Part shown: positions 18,348 through 28,940 of the stretch, in pieces | How positions within the stretch are numbered: position 1 is the first letter of the stretch | Layout: each line of letters opens with the position of its first letter | NCBI RefSeq assembly: GCF_004211145.1 | Contig: NZ_SEBS01000002.1 | Location: forward strand, 1-64,000 | Source of the DNA: Flavobacterium sp. | GTDB taxonomy: Bacteria > Bacteroidota > Bacteroidia > Flavobacteriales > Flavobacteriaceae | Direction of reading: 5' to 3' | DNA length: 64,000 bases | Program-made: the position numbers and the translations under genes | The notes under the pieces: generated by a model | What the model saw: the letters and a program-made list of their open reading frames with translations, nothing else | Told to the model about the DNA's origin: nothing | Database searches by the model: none

Positions 18348-18360
18348 TAGAATGATTCTA
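18348..18360. promoter_or_regulatory. Dyad TAGAATGATTCTA, candidate metalloregulator box
   Basis: Perfect 6-1-6 palindrome in an A/T-rich stretch between araC-type gene and hemA. The 6-1-6 layout is like half a Fur box. It could control the AraC gene, hemA, or both. Confidence 0.45.
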
Positions 18361-18495
18361 TATAAATTTGTTCGGAGCTCCCGTGATTGCTGCAAATTTA
18401 AGGGAAAATGTCGGTTGAAGTGCCAAAACCTTATTAAATCTCCCACAGCGACACAAATAGTCCTTTGAGCGTTACTTTTATCCAAGTCGCTGAAA

Positions 18496-18503
18496 TATTT
18501 TTG
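18496..18503 (+). promoter_or_regulatory. -7 element of hemA operon
   Basis: TATTTTTG matches TAnnTTTG. The GTG at 18503 is its last base, so translation from GTG is unlikely and ATG at 18524 is preferred. No good -33 element at the expected spacing. Confidence 0.45.
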
Positions 18504-18523
18504 TGCCAGAATTGAGGACACGC

Positions 18524-19780
18524 ATGCAAACCATTCCCGTACCGAAACACCTGACGTTCTATGTCGTCGGTCTCAGCTATAAGAAAGCCGACGCCGACAT
18601 CAGGGGCAAGTTCAGTTTGGACTCTGAATCCAAAACCCGTTTGTTGGGTCAGGCGGCCATGGAAGGTATTTCAGGAATTATAGCGACTTCAACTTGTAAT
18701 AGAACCGAAATCTACGGTTTCGCCGAACATCCGTACCAACTCATCAAATTGCTTTGCGACAACAGTACAGGATCGGTCGAGGAATTCCAGCGCGTGGCTT
18801 ATGTCCATAAAAACGCCGAGGCAATCAATCATATCTTCCGCGTCGGAACAGGTTTGGATTCGCAGATCTTGGGCGACTTCGAGATCATTTCGCAGATCAA
18901 GACAGGTTTCACCGAATCGAGGAAACTCGGATTGACGAACGCATTTTTGGAGCGATTGACCAACGCTGTCATCCAGGCGAGCAAGCGCATCAAGAACGAG
19001 ACTGAGATTTCATCGGGTGCGACATCGGTTTCATTCGCATCGGTGCAATACATGATGAAGAATGTCGCCGACATCAAAAACAAGAACATCCTGCTTTTCG
19101 GAACCGGGAAAATCGGACGAAATACGTGCGAGAATTTGGTCAAACACACAAAGAACGAACACATCACGTTGATCAATCGCACGAAAGACAAAGCCGAGAA
19201 ACTCGCGGGAAAACTAAATCTGATCGTTAAGGACTACGCCGAATTGCACCTCGAACTCCAAAAAGCAGACATTCTCGTCGTAGCGACCGGAGCGCAAAAC
19301 CCGACGATCGACAAAGCGGTCCTGAACTTGAAGAAACCATTGTTGATCCTTGATTTGTCGATCCCGAAAAATGTGGCCGACGATGTAACCGAGTTGCCCG
19401 AAGTCACGCTGATCCACATGGACCATTTGTCGCAAATGACCGACGACACGCTCGAAAACCGCAAGAAGCATATTCCCGCCGCCGAAGCCATAATAGACGA
19501 AGTCCGTGAGGAATTCATCACGTGGACGCACGCGCGCAAATTCGCCCCGACGATCAACGCGCTAAAGGAAAAACTCAACGAGATCAAAAATTCGGAACTC
19601 GATTTCCAAAGCCGAAAAATCACGAATTTCAATGAAGAGCAGGCCGAGATCATCTCGAACCGCATCATCCAAAAAATAACGACACATTTCGCCAACCATC
19701 TTAAAGACACGAATACGCCCGTCGATGAAAGCATCGAGTGGATCGAAAAAGTCTTCAAGATCGAAACTTCGGTAAAATGA
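18524..19780 (+). CDS. hemA: Glutamyl-tRNA reductase
   Basis: 418 aa; reduces glutamyl-tRNA to glutamate-1-semialdehyde, the first and usually controlling step of the C5 haem pathway. Catalytic Cys58 is in IATSTCNRTEIYGF. The NADPH domain has LLFGTGKIGRNTCENL. The C-terminal helical dimerisation domain is complete. First gene of the plus-strand hem operon; it overlaps hemC by 4 bp (ATGA). Confidence 0.97.
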   Translation: MQTIPVPKHLTFYVVGLSYKKADADIRGKFSLDSESKTRLLGQAAMEGISGIIATSTCNRTEIYGFAEHPYQLIKLLCDNSTGSVEEFQRVAYVHKNAEAINHIFRVGTGLDSQILGDFEIISQIKTGFTESRKLGLTNAFLERLTNAVIQASKRIKNETEISSGATSVSFASVQYMMKNVADIKNKNILLFGTGKIGRNTCENLVKHTKNEHITLINRTKDKAEKLAGKLNLIVKDYAELHLELQKADILVVATGAQNPTIDKAVLNLKKPLLILDLSIPKNVADDVTELPEVTLIHMDHLSQMTDDTLENRKKHIPAAEAIIDEVREEFITWTHARKFAPTINALKEKLNEIKNSELDFQSRKITNFNEEQAEIISNRIIQKITTHFANHLKDTNTPVDESIEWIEKVFKIETSVK

Positions 19781-20694
19781 ACAAGGTCATCCGAATCGGC
19801 ACACGCGACAGCCAATTAGCACTTTGGCAGGCGCATACGGTCGAAAAAAAACTCAACGATTTAGGTTTTGAAACGCAGATTGTCGCCGTGAAATCCACAG
19901 GCGATCTGATCCTCGACAAACCCTTGTATGAACTCGGCATCACCGGAATTTTCACGAAAACGCTCGACGTCGCGATGATCAACGGCCAGATCGACATCGC
20001 CGTTCATTCGATGAAAGACGTTCCGACGGCGCTTCCGATCGGGATCGTGCAAGCCGCGGTTTTAGAAAGAGCGTCTGAAAAAGATATCCTCGTCTACAAA
20101 GGAAACGAGGATTTTTATACTGGAAACGCCACGATCGCATCGGGAAGTTTGCGTCGCCAAGCACAATGGTTGCACCGATATCCGCACCATCAAGTCGTAG
20201 ATTTGCGCGGAAATGTGAACACGCGTCTGCAGAAATTACAAGACAATAACTGGAACGGAGCGATTTTCGCGTCGGCCGGATTGGACCGAATCGGCGTTAA
20301 ACCCGAAACATATACTGACTTGGACTGGATGATTCCGGCTCCGGCACAGGGCGCGATGGTGATCGTCGCGATGGAAAAAGATGATTTTTGCCGTGAAGCC
20401 GTCGGGAAACTGAACCATTTCGAAACGGAAATCTGTACGAAAGTCGAACGCGATTTCCTCAAGACTTTGGAAGGCGGATGTACCGCGCCAATCGGGGCTT
20501 TCGCTGAAATCTTCGGCAATGAGATCCGATTCGAAGGCGCGCTTTTATCAATCGACGGAAGCGAAAAACTCGCCATCGAAAAAACATCCGAAACCACGAA
20601 ATACAACACATTCGGAAGCGATTGCGCCAAAGAAATCCTCAAGAACGGAGGCGACGCATTGATGCCGAAAATCCGTTCCGAACTAAACAAATAA
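19777..20694 (+). CDS. hemC: Hydroxymethylbilane synthase (porphobilinogen deaminase)
   Basis: 305 aa from the ATG overlapping the hemA stop. It polymerises four porphobilinogens into hydroxymethylbilane. Catalytic Asp81 is in HSMKDVP, and the Cys carrying the dipyrromethane cofactor is C235 in LEGGCTAPIGAFAE. IRIGTRDSQLALWQ is the N-terminal signature. One base separates it from hemD. Confidence 0.98.
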   Translation: MNKVIRIGTRDSQLALWQAHTVEKKLNDLGFETQIVAVKSTGDLILDKPLYELGITGIFTKTLDVAMINGQIDIAVHSMKDVPTALPIGIVQAAVLERASEKDILVYKGNEDFYTGNATIASGSLRRQAQWLHRYPHHQVVDLRGNVNTRLQKLQDNNWNGAIFASAGLDRIGVKPETYTDLDWMIPAPAQGAMVIVAMEKDDFCREAVGKLNHFETEICTKVERDFLKTLEGGCTAPIGAFAEIFGNEIRFEGALLSIDGSEKLAIEKTSETTKYNTFGSDCAKEILKNGGDALMPKIRSELNK

Positions 20695-20695
20695 C

Positions 20696-21406
20696 ATGGC
20701 CGAGGTTCGCATCTTATCGACAAAAAAGCTAAAGCCGAACCAGAAACAGTTCTTGCTCAACGCCGGATTCAGCGTCATCGATGCTGATTTTATCCGCGTC
20801 ACGCAGTTGCCGTTTCAAATCATCGACGTGGCCGAAAATCTCATCATCACAAGCCAAAACGCAGTAAGATCGCTCGCAGCTCATCCGGAAATCCAGGAAA
20901 TCAGGCGAAAACCGGTTTTCTGCGTCGGACAAAAAACCGCGGATCTTCTCGACGAAACCGGATTTACGGTCCAGGAAACTGCCGACAACGCGTTGACTTT
21001 GGCCCAAATTATCATCGCGGGTTATGCGACGGAATCGTTCACGTTTTTCTCAGGAAATATCCGACGCAACGAATTGCCGATGGCATTGATCGAAGCCGAT
21101 GTCGACCTGAACGAAATCGAAGTCTACGAAACCGAACTCACGCCAATCAAAATCAACTCGAAAATCGACGGGATTTTGTTTTTCAGCCCGAGCGCGGTGC
21201 AGAGTTTTTTGTCGGAGAATAAGATAACCGATGAAGCGATTTTTTGCATCGGACAAACGACGGCGAGCGAAATTCCAGTTTCGAACGACAACACGATTAT
21301 TATTGCAAATCAACCAACAATAGAAAGTACGATTGTGAAGTGCATCAAGTATTTTACTAACCTGCAAGGTTTTCAAAACCTTGTAGGTTTAGATGAAAAA
21401 CCTTAA
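20696..21406 (+). CDS. hemD: Uroporphyrinogen-III synthase with REP-encoded tail
   Basis: 236 aa; cyclises hydroxymethylbilane with inversion of ring D. Weakly conserved family, but order (hemC-hemD-hemE) and the two-domain pattern (ITSQNAVRSLAAHPEI; LFFSPSAVQSFLSENK; IGQTTASEI) support it. The last ~15 residues (LQGFQNLVGLDEKP and flanks) are translated from the REP palindrome at 21358-21390 and the bases after it, so the native C-terminus has been replaced. The conserved core seems intact and function is probably kept. Confidence 0.9.
   Translation: MAEVRILSTKKLKPNQKQFLLNAGFSVIDADFIRVTQLPFQIIDVAENLIITSQNAVRSLAAHPEIQEIRRKPVFCVGQKTADLLDETGFTVQETADNALTLAQIIIAGYATESFTFFSGNIRRNELPMALIEADVDLNEIEVYETELTPIKINSKIDGILFFSPSAVQSFLSENKITDEAIFCIGQTTASEIPVSNDNTIIIANQPTIESTIVKCIKYFTNLQGFQNLVGLDEKP
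21358..21390 (+). repeat. Left REP of RAYT cassette
   Basis: Imperfect palindrome ACCTGCAAGGTTTT-C-AAAACCTTGTAGGT with flanking TA and TT; overlaps the 3' end of hemD. Confidence 0.9.
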
Positions 21407-21407
21407 C

Positions 21408-21950
21408 ATGAATCTGGAAGTTTTACAGAAAGACAAATATTATCATTTGTTCAATCGAGGAATAAATCGAACGAATATTTTCATCGATGATGAGAACAAA
21501 CGGTACTTTCTTAAACTTTTTAAAAAGCATCTTTCTGGAAAATGTGAACTCTTCGCATATTGTTTAATGGATAACCATTTCCATTTTGCGGTAAAAATTA
21601 TGGATGATCCGGAAAATATTACACAAGCATTTTCTAATTTTTTCAATGCGTACGCTAAAGCTTTCAATAAGTACACGAATCGGTCAGGTTCACTTTTCGA
21701 GAAACACTTTAGAAGAATAGAACTTGTAACTGAAGAGTATTTTAAAAATTTGATTATATATATTCATCAGAATCCGAAAAGCCATTTCGGGTTAGCGATA
21801 GACCAATTTCAATTCTCGTCCTATATCGATTATTTGAAATCAAATAATGAAATTATCAGCGTTGAAAACGGATTATCTTTGTTTGGCGATTTAGATAATT
21901 TTCGATTTGTTCATAAGCAAACTACCGATTATAAAGATTTTACAGACTAA
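21408..21950 (+). CDS. REP-associated tyrosine transposase (RAYT, IS200-like Y1 family)
   Basis: 180 aa from ATG 21408 (an earlier ATG at 21393 lies inside hemD). Single-strand nuclease of the HUH class: HUH motif is H57-F-H59 in LMDNHFHFAV, and the catalytic Tyr is probably Y118 in LIIYIHQNPKSH. RNRSGSLFEKHFRR-like segment is typical of RAYTs. These enzymes cut and join REP palindromes such as those bracketing this gene. It appears intact. RAYTs are usually single copy and not self-mobile as classical insertion sequences are. Confidence 0.9.
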   Translation: MNLEVLQKDKYYHLFNRGINRTNIFIDDENKRYFLKLFKKHLSGKCELFAYCLMDNHFHFAVKIMDDPENITQAFSNFFNAYAKAFNKYTNRSGSLFEKHFRRIELVTEEYFKNLIIYIHQNPKSHFGLAIDQFQFSSYIDYLKSNNEIISVENGLSLFGDLDNFRFVHKQTTDYKDFTD

Positions 21951-21957
21951 CCACATA

Positions 21958-21990
21958 AAACCTACAAGGTTTTGAAAACCTTGCAGGTTA
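21958..21990 (-). repeat. Right REP of RAYT cassette (inverted)
   Basis: Exact reverse complement of 21358-21390, ending 10 bp before the hemE ATG. Confidence 0.9.
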
Positions 21991-22000
21991 ACCCACACCT

Positions 22001-23023
22001 ATGATAAAGAACGACCTCTTCCTAAAAGCCCTAAACAACGAAACCGTAACCCGCCCGCCAGTCTGGATGATGCGCCAAGCCGGACGTTATTTGCCCGAAT
22101 TCCGCGCGTTGCGCGACAAATACGACTTTTTCACACGTTGCCAAACACCTGAATTAGCAGCCGAAATCACCGTGCAACCAATCCGAATCGTAAAACCCGA
22201 TGCCGCGATCTTGTTCAGCGATATTCTCGTCGTGCCGCAAGCCATGGGCATCGAAGTTTTGATGAAGGAAAGCGTCGGGCCGTTTTTACCGAATCCGATC
22301 CGATCGGCGAAAGACGTCGATAACGTAATCGTTCCAGATGTAAATGAAACGCTCGGCTACGTTTTCGACGCGATCAAACTGACCAAGGAAATGCTCAACG
22401 ACGAAGTTCCATTGATCGGTTTCGCGGGTTCGCCGTGGACGATTTTCTGTTACGCCGTCGAAGGAAAAGGCTCGAAGAGTTTCGACACGGCAAAAGGTTT
22501 CTGTTTTTCGGAACCGGTCGCCGCTCACATATTATTGCAAAAAATCACCGACACGACGATTGCCTATCTGAAAGAAAAAGTCAAAGCCGGAGTGAATGCT
22601 GTGCAAATTTTTGACTCATGGGGCGGAATGTTGTCGCCCGTCGATTACCAGGAATTTTCGTGGCAATACATCAACCAGATCGTCGAGGCGCTCGCTCCGC
22701 ATACCAAAGTGATCGTGTTCGGAAAAGGCTGCTGGTTCGCGCTCAACGAAATGGGCAAATCCAAAGCGTCGGCATTGGGCGTCGATTGGACGTGTTCGGC
22801 GAGAAACGCGCGTTATTTGTCGGGCGGAAGAATCACGTTACAAGGCAATTTCGATCCGTCGCGATTGCTTTCCCCGATCCCGACGATCAAGAAAATGGTC
22901 AAAGAAATGATCGACGAATTCGGCAAGGACAATTACATCGTGAACCTCGGACATGGCATTTTGCCGCACATTCCCGTCGATCATGCGAAGGCGTTTATTG
23001 ATGCGGTGAAGGAGTATAATTGA
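22001..23023 (+). CDS. hemE: Uroporphyrinogen decarboxylase
   Basis: 340 aa; removes four carboxyl groups from uroporphyrinogen III to give coproporphyrinogen III. Signatures [18 protein letters not shown] near the N-terminus and GFAGSPWT in the middle are complete, as is the C-terminal NLGHGILP. The RAYT cassette lies immediately upstream, so transcription from hemA must pass through it. The stop codon is part of a word repeat. Confidence 0.98.
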   Translation: MIKNDLFLKALNNETVTRPPVWMMRQAGRYLPEFRALRDKYDFFTRCQTPELAAEITVQPIRIVKPDAAILFSDILVVPQAMGIEVLMKESVGPFLPNPIRSAKDVDNVIVPDVNETLGYVFDAIKLTKEMLNDEVPLIGFAGSPWTIFCYAVEGKGSKSFDTAKGFCFSEPVAAHILLQKITDTTIAYLKEKVKAGVNAVQIFDSWGGMLSPVDYQEFSWQYINQIVEALAPHTKVIVFGKGCWFALNEMGKSKASALGVDWTCSARNARYLSGGRITLQGNFDPSRLLSPIPTIKKMVKEMIDEFGKDNYIVNLGHGILPHIPVDHAKAFIDAVKEYN

Positions 23024-23056
23024 CAATTGACAATTGACAATGGATAATTGATAATT
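23017..23056 (+). repeat. Word repeat (ATTGACAATTGACAATGG type)
   Basis: Tandem CAATTGA words that include the hemE stop codon. Same family and same gene-relative orientation as 12852-12898. Confidence 0.85.
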
Positions 23057-23233
23057 TGGGCGTTCCGGCGGCTTGGTAAAAGCTGATCGCATTTGGCTCG
23101 CAAAAAGCTGATCGCATTTTGTTCGCCCAATTCGGCGCGCCTCGGGTACCAAGCCGCCATCGGGCTTTCCGCTACTATCTTTTACCAACCTTGCAGGATT
23201 GGCAAAAGGATAGCCGCTGCAATCCCTAACGCG
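23056..23233 (+). repeat. Long hairpin element, form B, copy 1
   Basis: Begins TTGGGCGTTCC and ends CAATCCCTAACGCG. It holds an outer stem (GGCGGCTTGGTA / TACCAAGCCGCC) with two direct copies of AAAAGCTGATCGCATTT inside, then GGGCTTTCCGCTACTATC, a second hairpin (TTTTACCAA / TTGGCAAAA) and AAAAGGATAGCCGCTGC. Lies between hemE and the gene at 23258. Other copies: 46648-46791 and 49323-49452. Confidence 0.85.
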
Positions 23234-23257
23234 AACTCGTTCAATAACAACGTAAAA

Positions 23258-23593
23258 ATGCCATTAAGCACAAGTCTTAAAAACGAAGAAAACGAACGCA
23301 TCAACAACATCTTGAAGCAACTCGTCGCGCTTGCGTTTTTGCCTGAGCCGAATTACGACGAACTGTTGGGCCAATTGGCGTTGACGTCAAGCGATCTGGA
23401 AACATTTTCGAGTTATGATTTGATCGCGCATTTGGCAAAATTGCATTTTGATTTCACGAATGCCGAAACCTTTGCCGATTTTCTGGCAAGCGTCGGGCAA
23501 AAGCAAAAAGCAATCGAATTGTACGAATATATTCAACTGGAAAGCCAAACATTTTCGTTCGCAATCATGAATAAAGTCAACGGTTTGCGATGA
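23258..23593 (+). CDS. Small helical protein of unknown function
   Basis: 111 aa from ATG 23258 (MPLSTSLKNEENERINNILKQL). Upstream residues of the longer open frame are translated repeat DNA and are excluded. Predicted mostly alpha-helical, soluble, no known motif. It sits inside the hem cluster after a repeat element; a link to haem is not shown. Confidence 0.6.
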   Translation: MPLSTSLKNEENERINNILKQLVALAFLPEPNYDELLGQLALTSSDLETFSSYDLIAHLAKLHFDFTNAETFADFLASVGQKQKAIELYEYIQLESQTFSFAIMNKVNGLR

Positions 23594-23610
23594 TATTTTA
23601 AATTTTTGAC

Positions 23611-24162
23611 ATGAAAACCGCGTTCCAAAACTGGCAACTGAACCAACTGCAAGACATCTTGCCGCGGGAATTCTTTGACCTTATCCAGCGCAACGTCGAA
23701 CACATAAAAAAGACATTTCCAAAAACGCTCAACAATTGTCTTGACTTAGACAAAACAATTCAATTCCTCGGCGAGAACATCGACAAAGAAGAAAATGGCA
23801 GCGGTTACTATTTCTACATCCGAAATCTCGAAACGCGAAAATTGATCGGTTACGTCTGCATCAAAAATGTCGACCGAAACATCATGAAATGTGAGCTCGC
23901 GTATTTCGTCGACAAGGATTTTGAGGGAAAAGGCATCATTTCGAAAGCGGTTTCTCAAGTGATAAAATTCTGTTTCGCCGAACTTCGCATGAATAAGATT
24001 TTCATCTGTACATCACTTGTAAACCTCGGCAGCCAGCGCATCGCGACCAAACACGGATTCGTGGAAGAAGGCATTTTGCGTTCGGAGTTCAAAAACGGAG
24101 ATGGAACTTTAGAAGACATAAAATATTTCGGATTGCTCAAATCAGATCACCATGAAAGATAA
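23611..24162 (+). CDS. GNAT-family N-acetyltransferase (RimJ/RimL type)
   Basis: 183 aa. Acetyl-CoA-binding region is DKDFEGKGIISKAVSQVIKF (motif A, loop G-K-G) followed by NKIFICTSLVNLGSQRIATKHGFVEEG (motif B). Such enzymes acetylate ribosomal protein termini or small molecules; substrate unknown. Its 3' end overlaps hemF by 11 bp, so it is translated with the hem operon. Confidence 0.85.
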   Translation: MKTAFQNWQLNQLQDILPREFFDLIQRNVEHIKKTFPKTLNNCLDLDKTIQFLGENIDKEENGSGYYFYIRNLETRKLIGYVCIKNVDRNIMKCELAYFVDKDFEGKGIISKAVSQVIKFCFAELRMNKIFICTSLVNLGSQRIATKHGFVEEGILRSEFKNGDGTLEDIKYFGLLKSDHHER

Positions 24163-25050
24163 GTTTTTCGAATTCATACAGGATTTGCAGGATCGCATCA
24201 CGTCAAAACTCGAACAGATTGACGGCGTCGCAAAATTCCGCGAAGACAATTGGGATCGGCCTGAAGGCGGCGGCGGACGAACGCGCGTGATCGAAAACGG
24301 ACACGTTATCGAGAAAGGCGGCGTCAACATTTCAGCCGTCCACGGGAAATTGCCCGATACGATGCAAAAGATGTTCAACGTCGGGGATGCTGATTTTTTC
24401 GCGTGCGGGCTGAGTCTGGTCATCCATCCCAAAAACCCGATGGTTCCAACCGTTCACGCGAACTGGCGTTACTTTGAAATGTACGACGAGAACGGAAACG
24501 TGATCGATTCGTGGTTCGGCGGCGGACAGGATTTGACGCCTTATTATTTGTTCGATGAAGATGCGATCCATTTTCACCAAACATGCAAGAACGCTTGCGA
24601 CAAACACAATCCTGAATTTTACCGCAAATACAAAAAACAATGCGACGCTTATTTTTGGAATGCGCATAGAAACGAAGCCCGCGGCATCGGCGGATTGTTC
24701 TTCGATTATCTAAAAACGACCGACGAAATGTCGATGCAAAACTGGTTCGATTTCGTAACGGAAGTCGGAAACAGTTTCCTTGAAAGTTACGTCCCGATCG
24801 TGGAAGCGCGAAAGGATTTGCCGTATTTTGACGACAACCGAACGTGGCAGGAAATCCGTCGCGGGCGTTACGTCGAATTTAATTTGGTGCATGACAAAGG
24901 CACGCTTTTCGGCCTAAAAACCAACGGAAGGATCGAATCGATCTTGATGAGTTTGCCGCCGCATGTCCAATGGGTTTACGACCATCATCCCGAACCCGGA
25001 AGCGTCGAAGATGATTTGCTCAAGGTTCTCGCCCAACCAAAAGATTGGAT

Positions 25051-25054
<4 letters not shown>
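24152..25054 (+). CDS. hemF: Oxygen-dependent coproporphyrinogen III oxidase
   Basis: 300 aa; converts coproporphyrinogen III to protoporphyrinogen IX using O2. Conserved blocks GGGGRTRVIENGHVIEKGGVN, PMVPTVHANWRYFE, FGGGQDLTPYY and the C-terminal GRYVEFNLVHDKGTLFGLKT are all present. The aerobic enzyme suggests an oxygen-respiring host. Overlaps the upstream GNAT gene by 11 bp and the downstream gene by 4 bp. Confidence 0.97.
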
Positions 25055-26984
<1,930 letters not shown>

Positions 26985-26998
26985 ATTAGGATTTGATT

Positions 26999-27121
26999 TT
27001 GCCACGAAGGCACGAAGACACGAAGATTAATCGTTGATCTGATTCGTTAGCCTCCCGAATCAAACCGACTATAATTTCAAGAACAGTTTCAAAACTTCGT
27101 GCCTTCGTGCCTTCGTGGCAA
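26999..27121. repeat. Inverted pair of CTTCGTGCCTTCGTGGCAA words
   Basis: Left arm 26999-27025 and right arm 27095-27121 are 27-bp inverted repeats with one mismatch, each made of tandem CTTCGTGC words. The same words form an array at 52430-52800. The 70-bp spacer holds nothing recognisable. Confidence 0.85.
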
Positions 27122-27178
27122 CAAAAGACAAAAAACAAAAAACTTTGAAACTTTGTCCTCGCGTCAAAAAAAACCAAA

Positions 27179-27553
27179 ATGAAAAAACTAATCCTTTTCT
27201 CCTTCCTAACTGCCTTCGCCTGCAAATCCAAAGAAGCGCCCGCCGAAGAAGACTTCCAATACGAAGAAAAAAAATCCCCAATCGAACTTGGGCAACAAAT
27301 CTTCGAAAGCAAAGGCAATTGCTATTCGTGCCATAATCCCGAGATAAAAATCGTCGGGCCGTCGATCATCGAAATCGCCAAAACCTACAAATCCAAAAAC
27401 GGCGACATCGTAAAGTTCCTGAAAGAAGAAGCCGAGCCTATAGTCGATCCCGCGAATTACTCGGCGATGAAAGTGAATTTTTCGATTACCAAACGCATGA
27501 GCGATGAGGAATTGAAGGCGTTGGAGGCGTATATCTTAAGTTTTTCGAAATGA
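27179..27553 (+). CDS. Lipoprotein c-type cytochrome
   Basis: 124 aa class I monohaem cytochrome c. Lipobox TAFAC (C15), haem-binding CYSCH (C48, C51, H52) and likely axial Met97 in YSAMKVN. It would be anchored in a membrane facing the periplasm and carry electrons in respiration. It follows the haem gene cluster but has its own leader. Confidence 0.88.
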   Translation: MKKLILFSFLTAFACKSKEAPAEEDFQYEEKKSPIELGQQIFESKGNCYSCHNPEIKIVGPSIIEIAKTYKSKNGDIVKFLKEEAEPIVDPANYSAMKVNFSITKRMSDEELKALEAYILSFSK

Positions 27554-27569
27554 CAGTTTTGGGTTTTAG

Positions 27570-27598
27570 ACCTAACAGGTTTTCAAAACCTGTTAGGT
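27570..27598. repeat. REP palindrome, solitary copy
   Basis: ACCTAACAGGTTTT-C-AAAACCTGTTAGGT, identical to the core at 9304-9332 and of the same family as the RAYT-flanking REPs. Located 16 bp after the cytochrome stop. Confidence 0.9.
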
Positions 27599-27709
27599 TT
27601 AACGAAGCTATCGGGAATCTCTCAAGCGCCATTACATTTTTCACGCATATTTTCCTAAAAAATATCTCATCCGCGCGAAACTTCCTATCTTTATGGAAAC
27701 CATCACGCT

Positions 27710-28078
27710 ATGCGATTTCAAACACCATTCTCAGCTATCTTGCTGCTGCTCGGCCTCGCGGTTTCGGCTCAACAAAAAAGTACATTTGTAAAACCAGCGT
27801 ACGTTCCGCCATCCGAATGGTTCTCGACTAGTTCCGATACCGTTCCGACAGCGAAATTCGTTTCGTTGGAATCGGCGATCCGAAACATGTCGGTCGTCTC
27901 GAACCCCGACGCGAACCTGCCGAGCGATTACAACTGGAGGAGGGAAATCCGCGCCAATGAGATATTGACCAACGCAGCGTTCCAAATGCGCGCGATCGAT
28001 TGCCTGGGCCGAATCGTGCAACCTGAAATGAGCGAATTCGTAACCAAACAAGTGCTCATCAATACCGCGTCCCGATAA
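27710..28078 (+). CDS. Small secreted protein of unknown function
   Basis: 122 aa with signal peptide MRFQTPFSAILLLLGLAVSAQQ. No recognised domain. One base of its stop overlaps the ogt ATG (TAATG), so the two are probably cotranscribed and coupled. Confidence 0.65.
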   Translation: MRFQTPFSAILLLLGLAVSAQQKSTFVKPAYVPPSEWFSTSSDTVPTAKFVSLESAIRNMSVVSNPDANLPSDYNWRREIRANEILTNAAFQMRAIDCLGRIVQPEMSEFVTKQVLINTASR

Positions 28079-28551
28079 TGCAAACCGCTTTTTTAAAAAC
28101 GCCGCTCGGTGTCGCCAAAATCGAAGGCGATGAAAACGGTGTTTCAGTGATTTCAATCCTCGACGATGCCGTTGTGATTTCAGAGCGAATTCCGTCTGAA
28201 CTGGAGCAAGCCGTTTCAGAACTCGACGATTATTTTGCAGGGAAGCGCAATGATTTTTCATTTCCGACAAATCCGAAGGGAACCGAATTTCAAAAGTCGG
28301 TCTGGAAAGAACTGCTCCGGATCCCGTTGGGAAAAACCACGAGTTATATGGATTTGTCCAAGAAACTGGGCGATGTGAAAGCGATCCGCGCCGTCGCTTC
28401 GGCCAATGGGAAAAACCCGCTGTGGATTGTCGTCCCTTGCCATCGCGTGATCGGTTCCGACGGTTCGCTTACGGGTTACGCAGGCGGATTGTGGCGCAAG
28501 AAATGGCTGCTCGAACACGAAACGCCGCCCACGCAGCAAAGCTTATTTTAA
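28078..28551 (+). CDS. ogt: Methylated-DNA-[protein]-cysteine S-methyltransferase
   Basis: 157 aa suicide repair enzyme that takes the alkyl group from O6-alkylguanine. Acceptor Cys121 is in IVVPCHRVIG; the arginine-finger and helix-turn-helix segment VWKELLRIPLGKTTSY is complete. No Ada-type N-terminal domain. Overlaps the previous stop by one base. Confidence 0.95.
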   Translation: MQTAFLKTPLGVAKIEGDENGVSVISILDDAVVISERIPSELEQAVSELDDYFAGKRNDFSFPTNPKGTEFQKSVWKELLRIPLGKTTSYMDLSKKLGDVKAIRAVASANGKNPLWIVVPCHRVIGSDGSLTGYAGGLWRKKWLLEHETPPTQQSLF

Positions 28552-28569
28552 TCAACCAAATACACCAAA

Positions 28570-28938
28570 ATGAAAAAAATCACCATCCTGTTTTTTCTGC
28601 TTTTCGCAGCAACCGCGTTCGCCCAGACTGAAAAGACGCTCATCGGGAAATGGCAATTCTCAGACCTTACCGACACAGGCGATCTCGATGCGCAAAGTGT
28701 CGAAATGACGAAAATGATCTTCAAGGATTTCCAGATAGAATTCTCGGCCGACAAAAAAGTAAGCGTGGCCGTAATGGGTAAAACTGAAGGCGGAACCTGG
28801 AAAATGTCCGACGAAAAAACACTCGTTATCACCACCGACAAAGGCAAAACCATGAACATGCCGATCAAAAAAATAGACGATAAGGAACTCGTCATAAGTT
28901 TCGACGGCAAGGTTACCATGATGTTAAACCGCGTCTGA
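28570..28938 (+). CDS. Small exported lipocalin-like protein
   Basis: 122 aa with signal peptide MKKITILFFLLFAATAFAQ. The body begins IGKWQF and consists of short beta strands, as in small lipocalin-like domains of Bacteroidota. Function unknown. Two bases from the serine hydrolase gene. Confidence 0.6.
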   Translation: MKKITILFFLLFAATAFAQTEKTLIGKWQFSDLTDTGDLDAQSVEMTKMIFKDFQIEFSADKKVSVAVMGKTEGGTWKMSDEKTLVITTDKGKTMNMPIKKIDDKELVISFDGKVTMMLNRV

Positions 28939-28940
28939 CC

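Larger units (their letters stand above)
21358..21990 (+). mobile_element. RAYT cassette: REP - tyrosine transposase - inverted REP
   Basis: A 633-bp unit inserted between hemD and hemE. A 33-bp palindromic repeat at each end is the exact reverse complement of the other; asymmetries inside the palindrome (GCAAGG...CTTGTA, centre C versus G) fix the orientation. It encloses one Y1 transposase gene. The interior is visibly more A/T-rich than the hem genes, consistent with transfer. This is the layout known for REP-associated tyrosine transposases. Confidence 0.88.

Noticed and set aside
23093..23257. Longer N-terminus for the gene at 23258
   Set aside because: The extra 55 residues are translated form-B repeat DNA.
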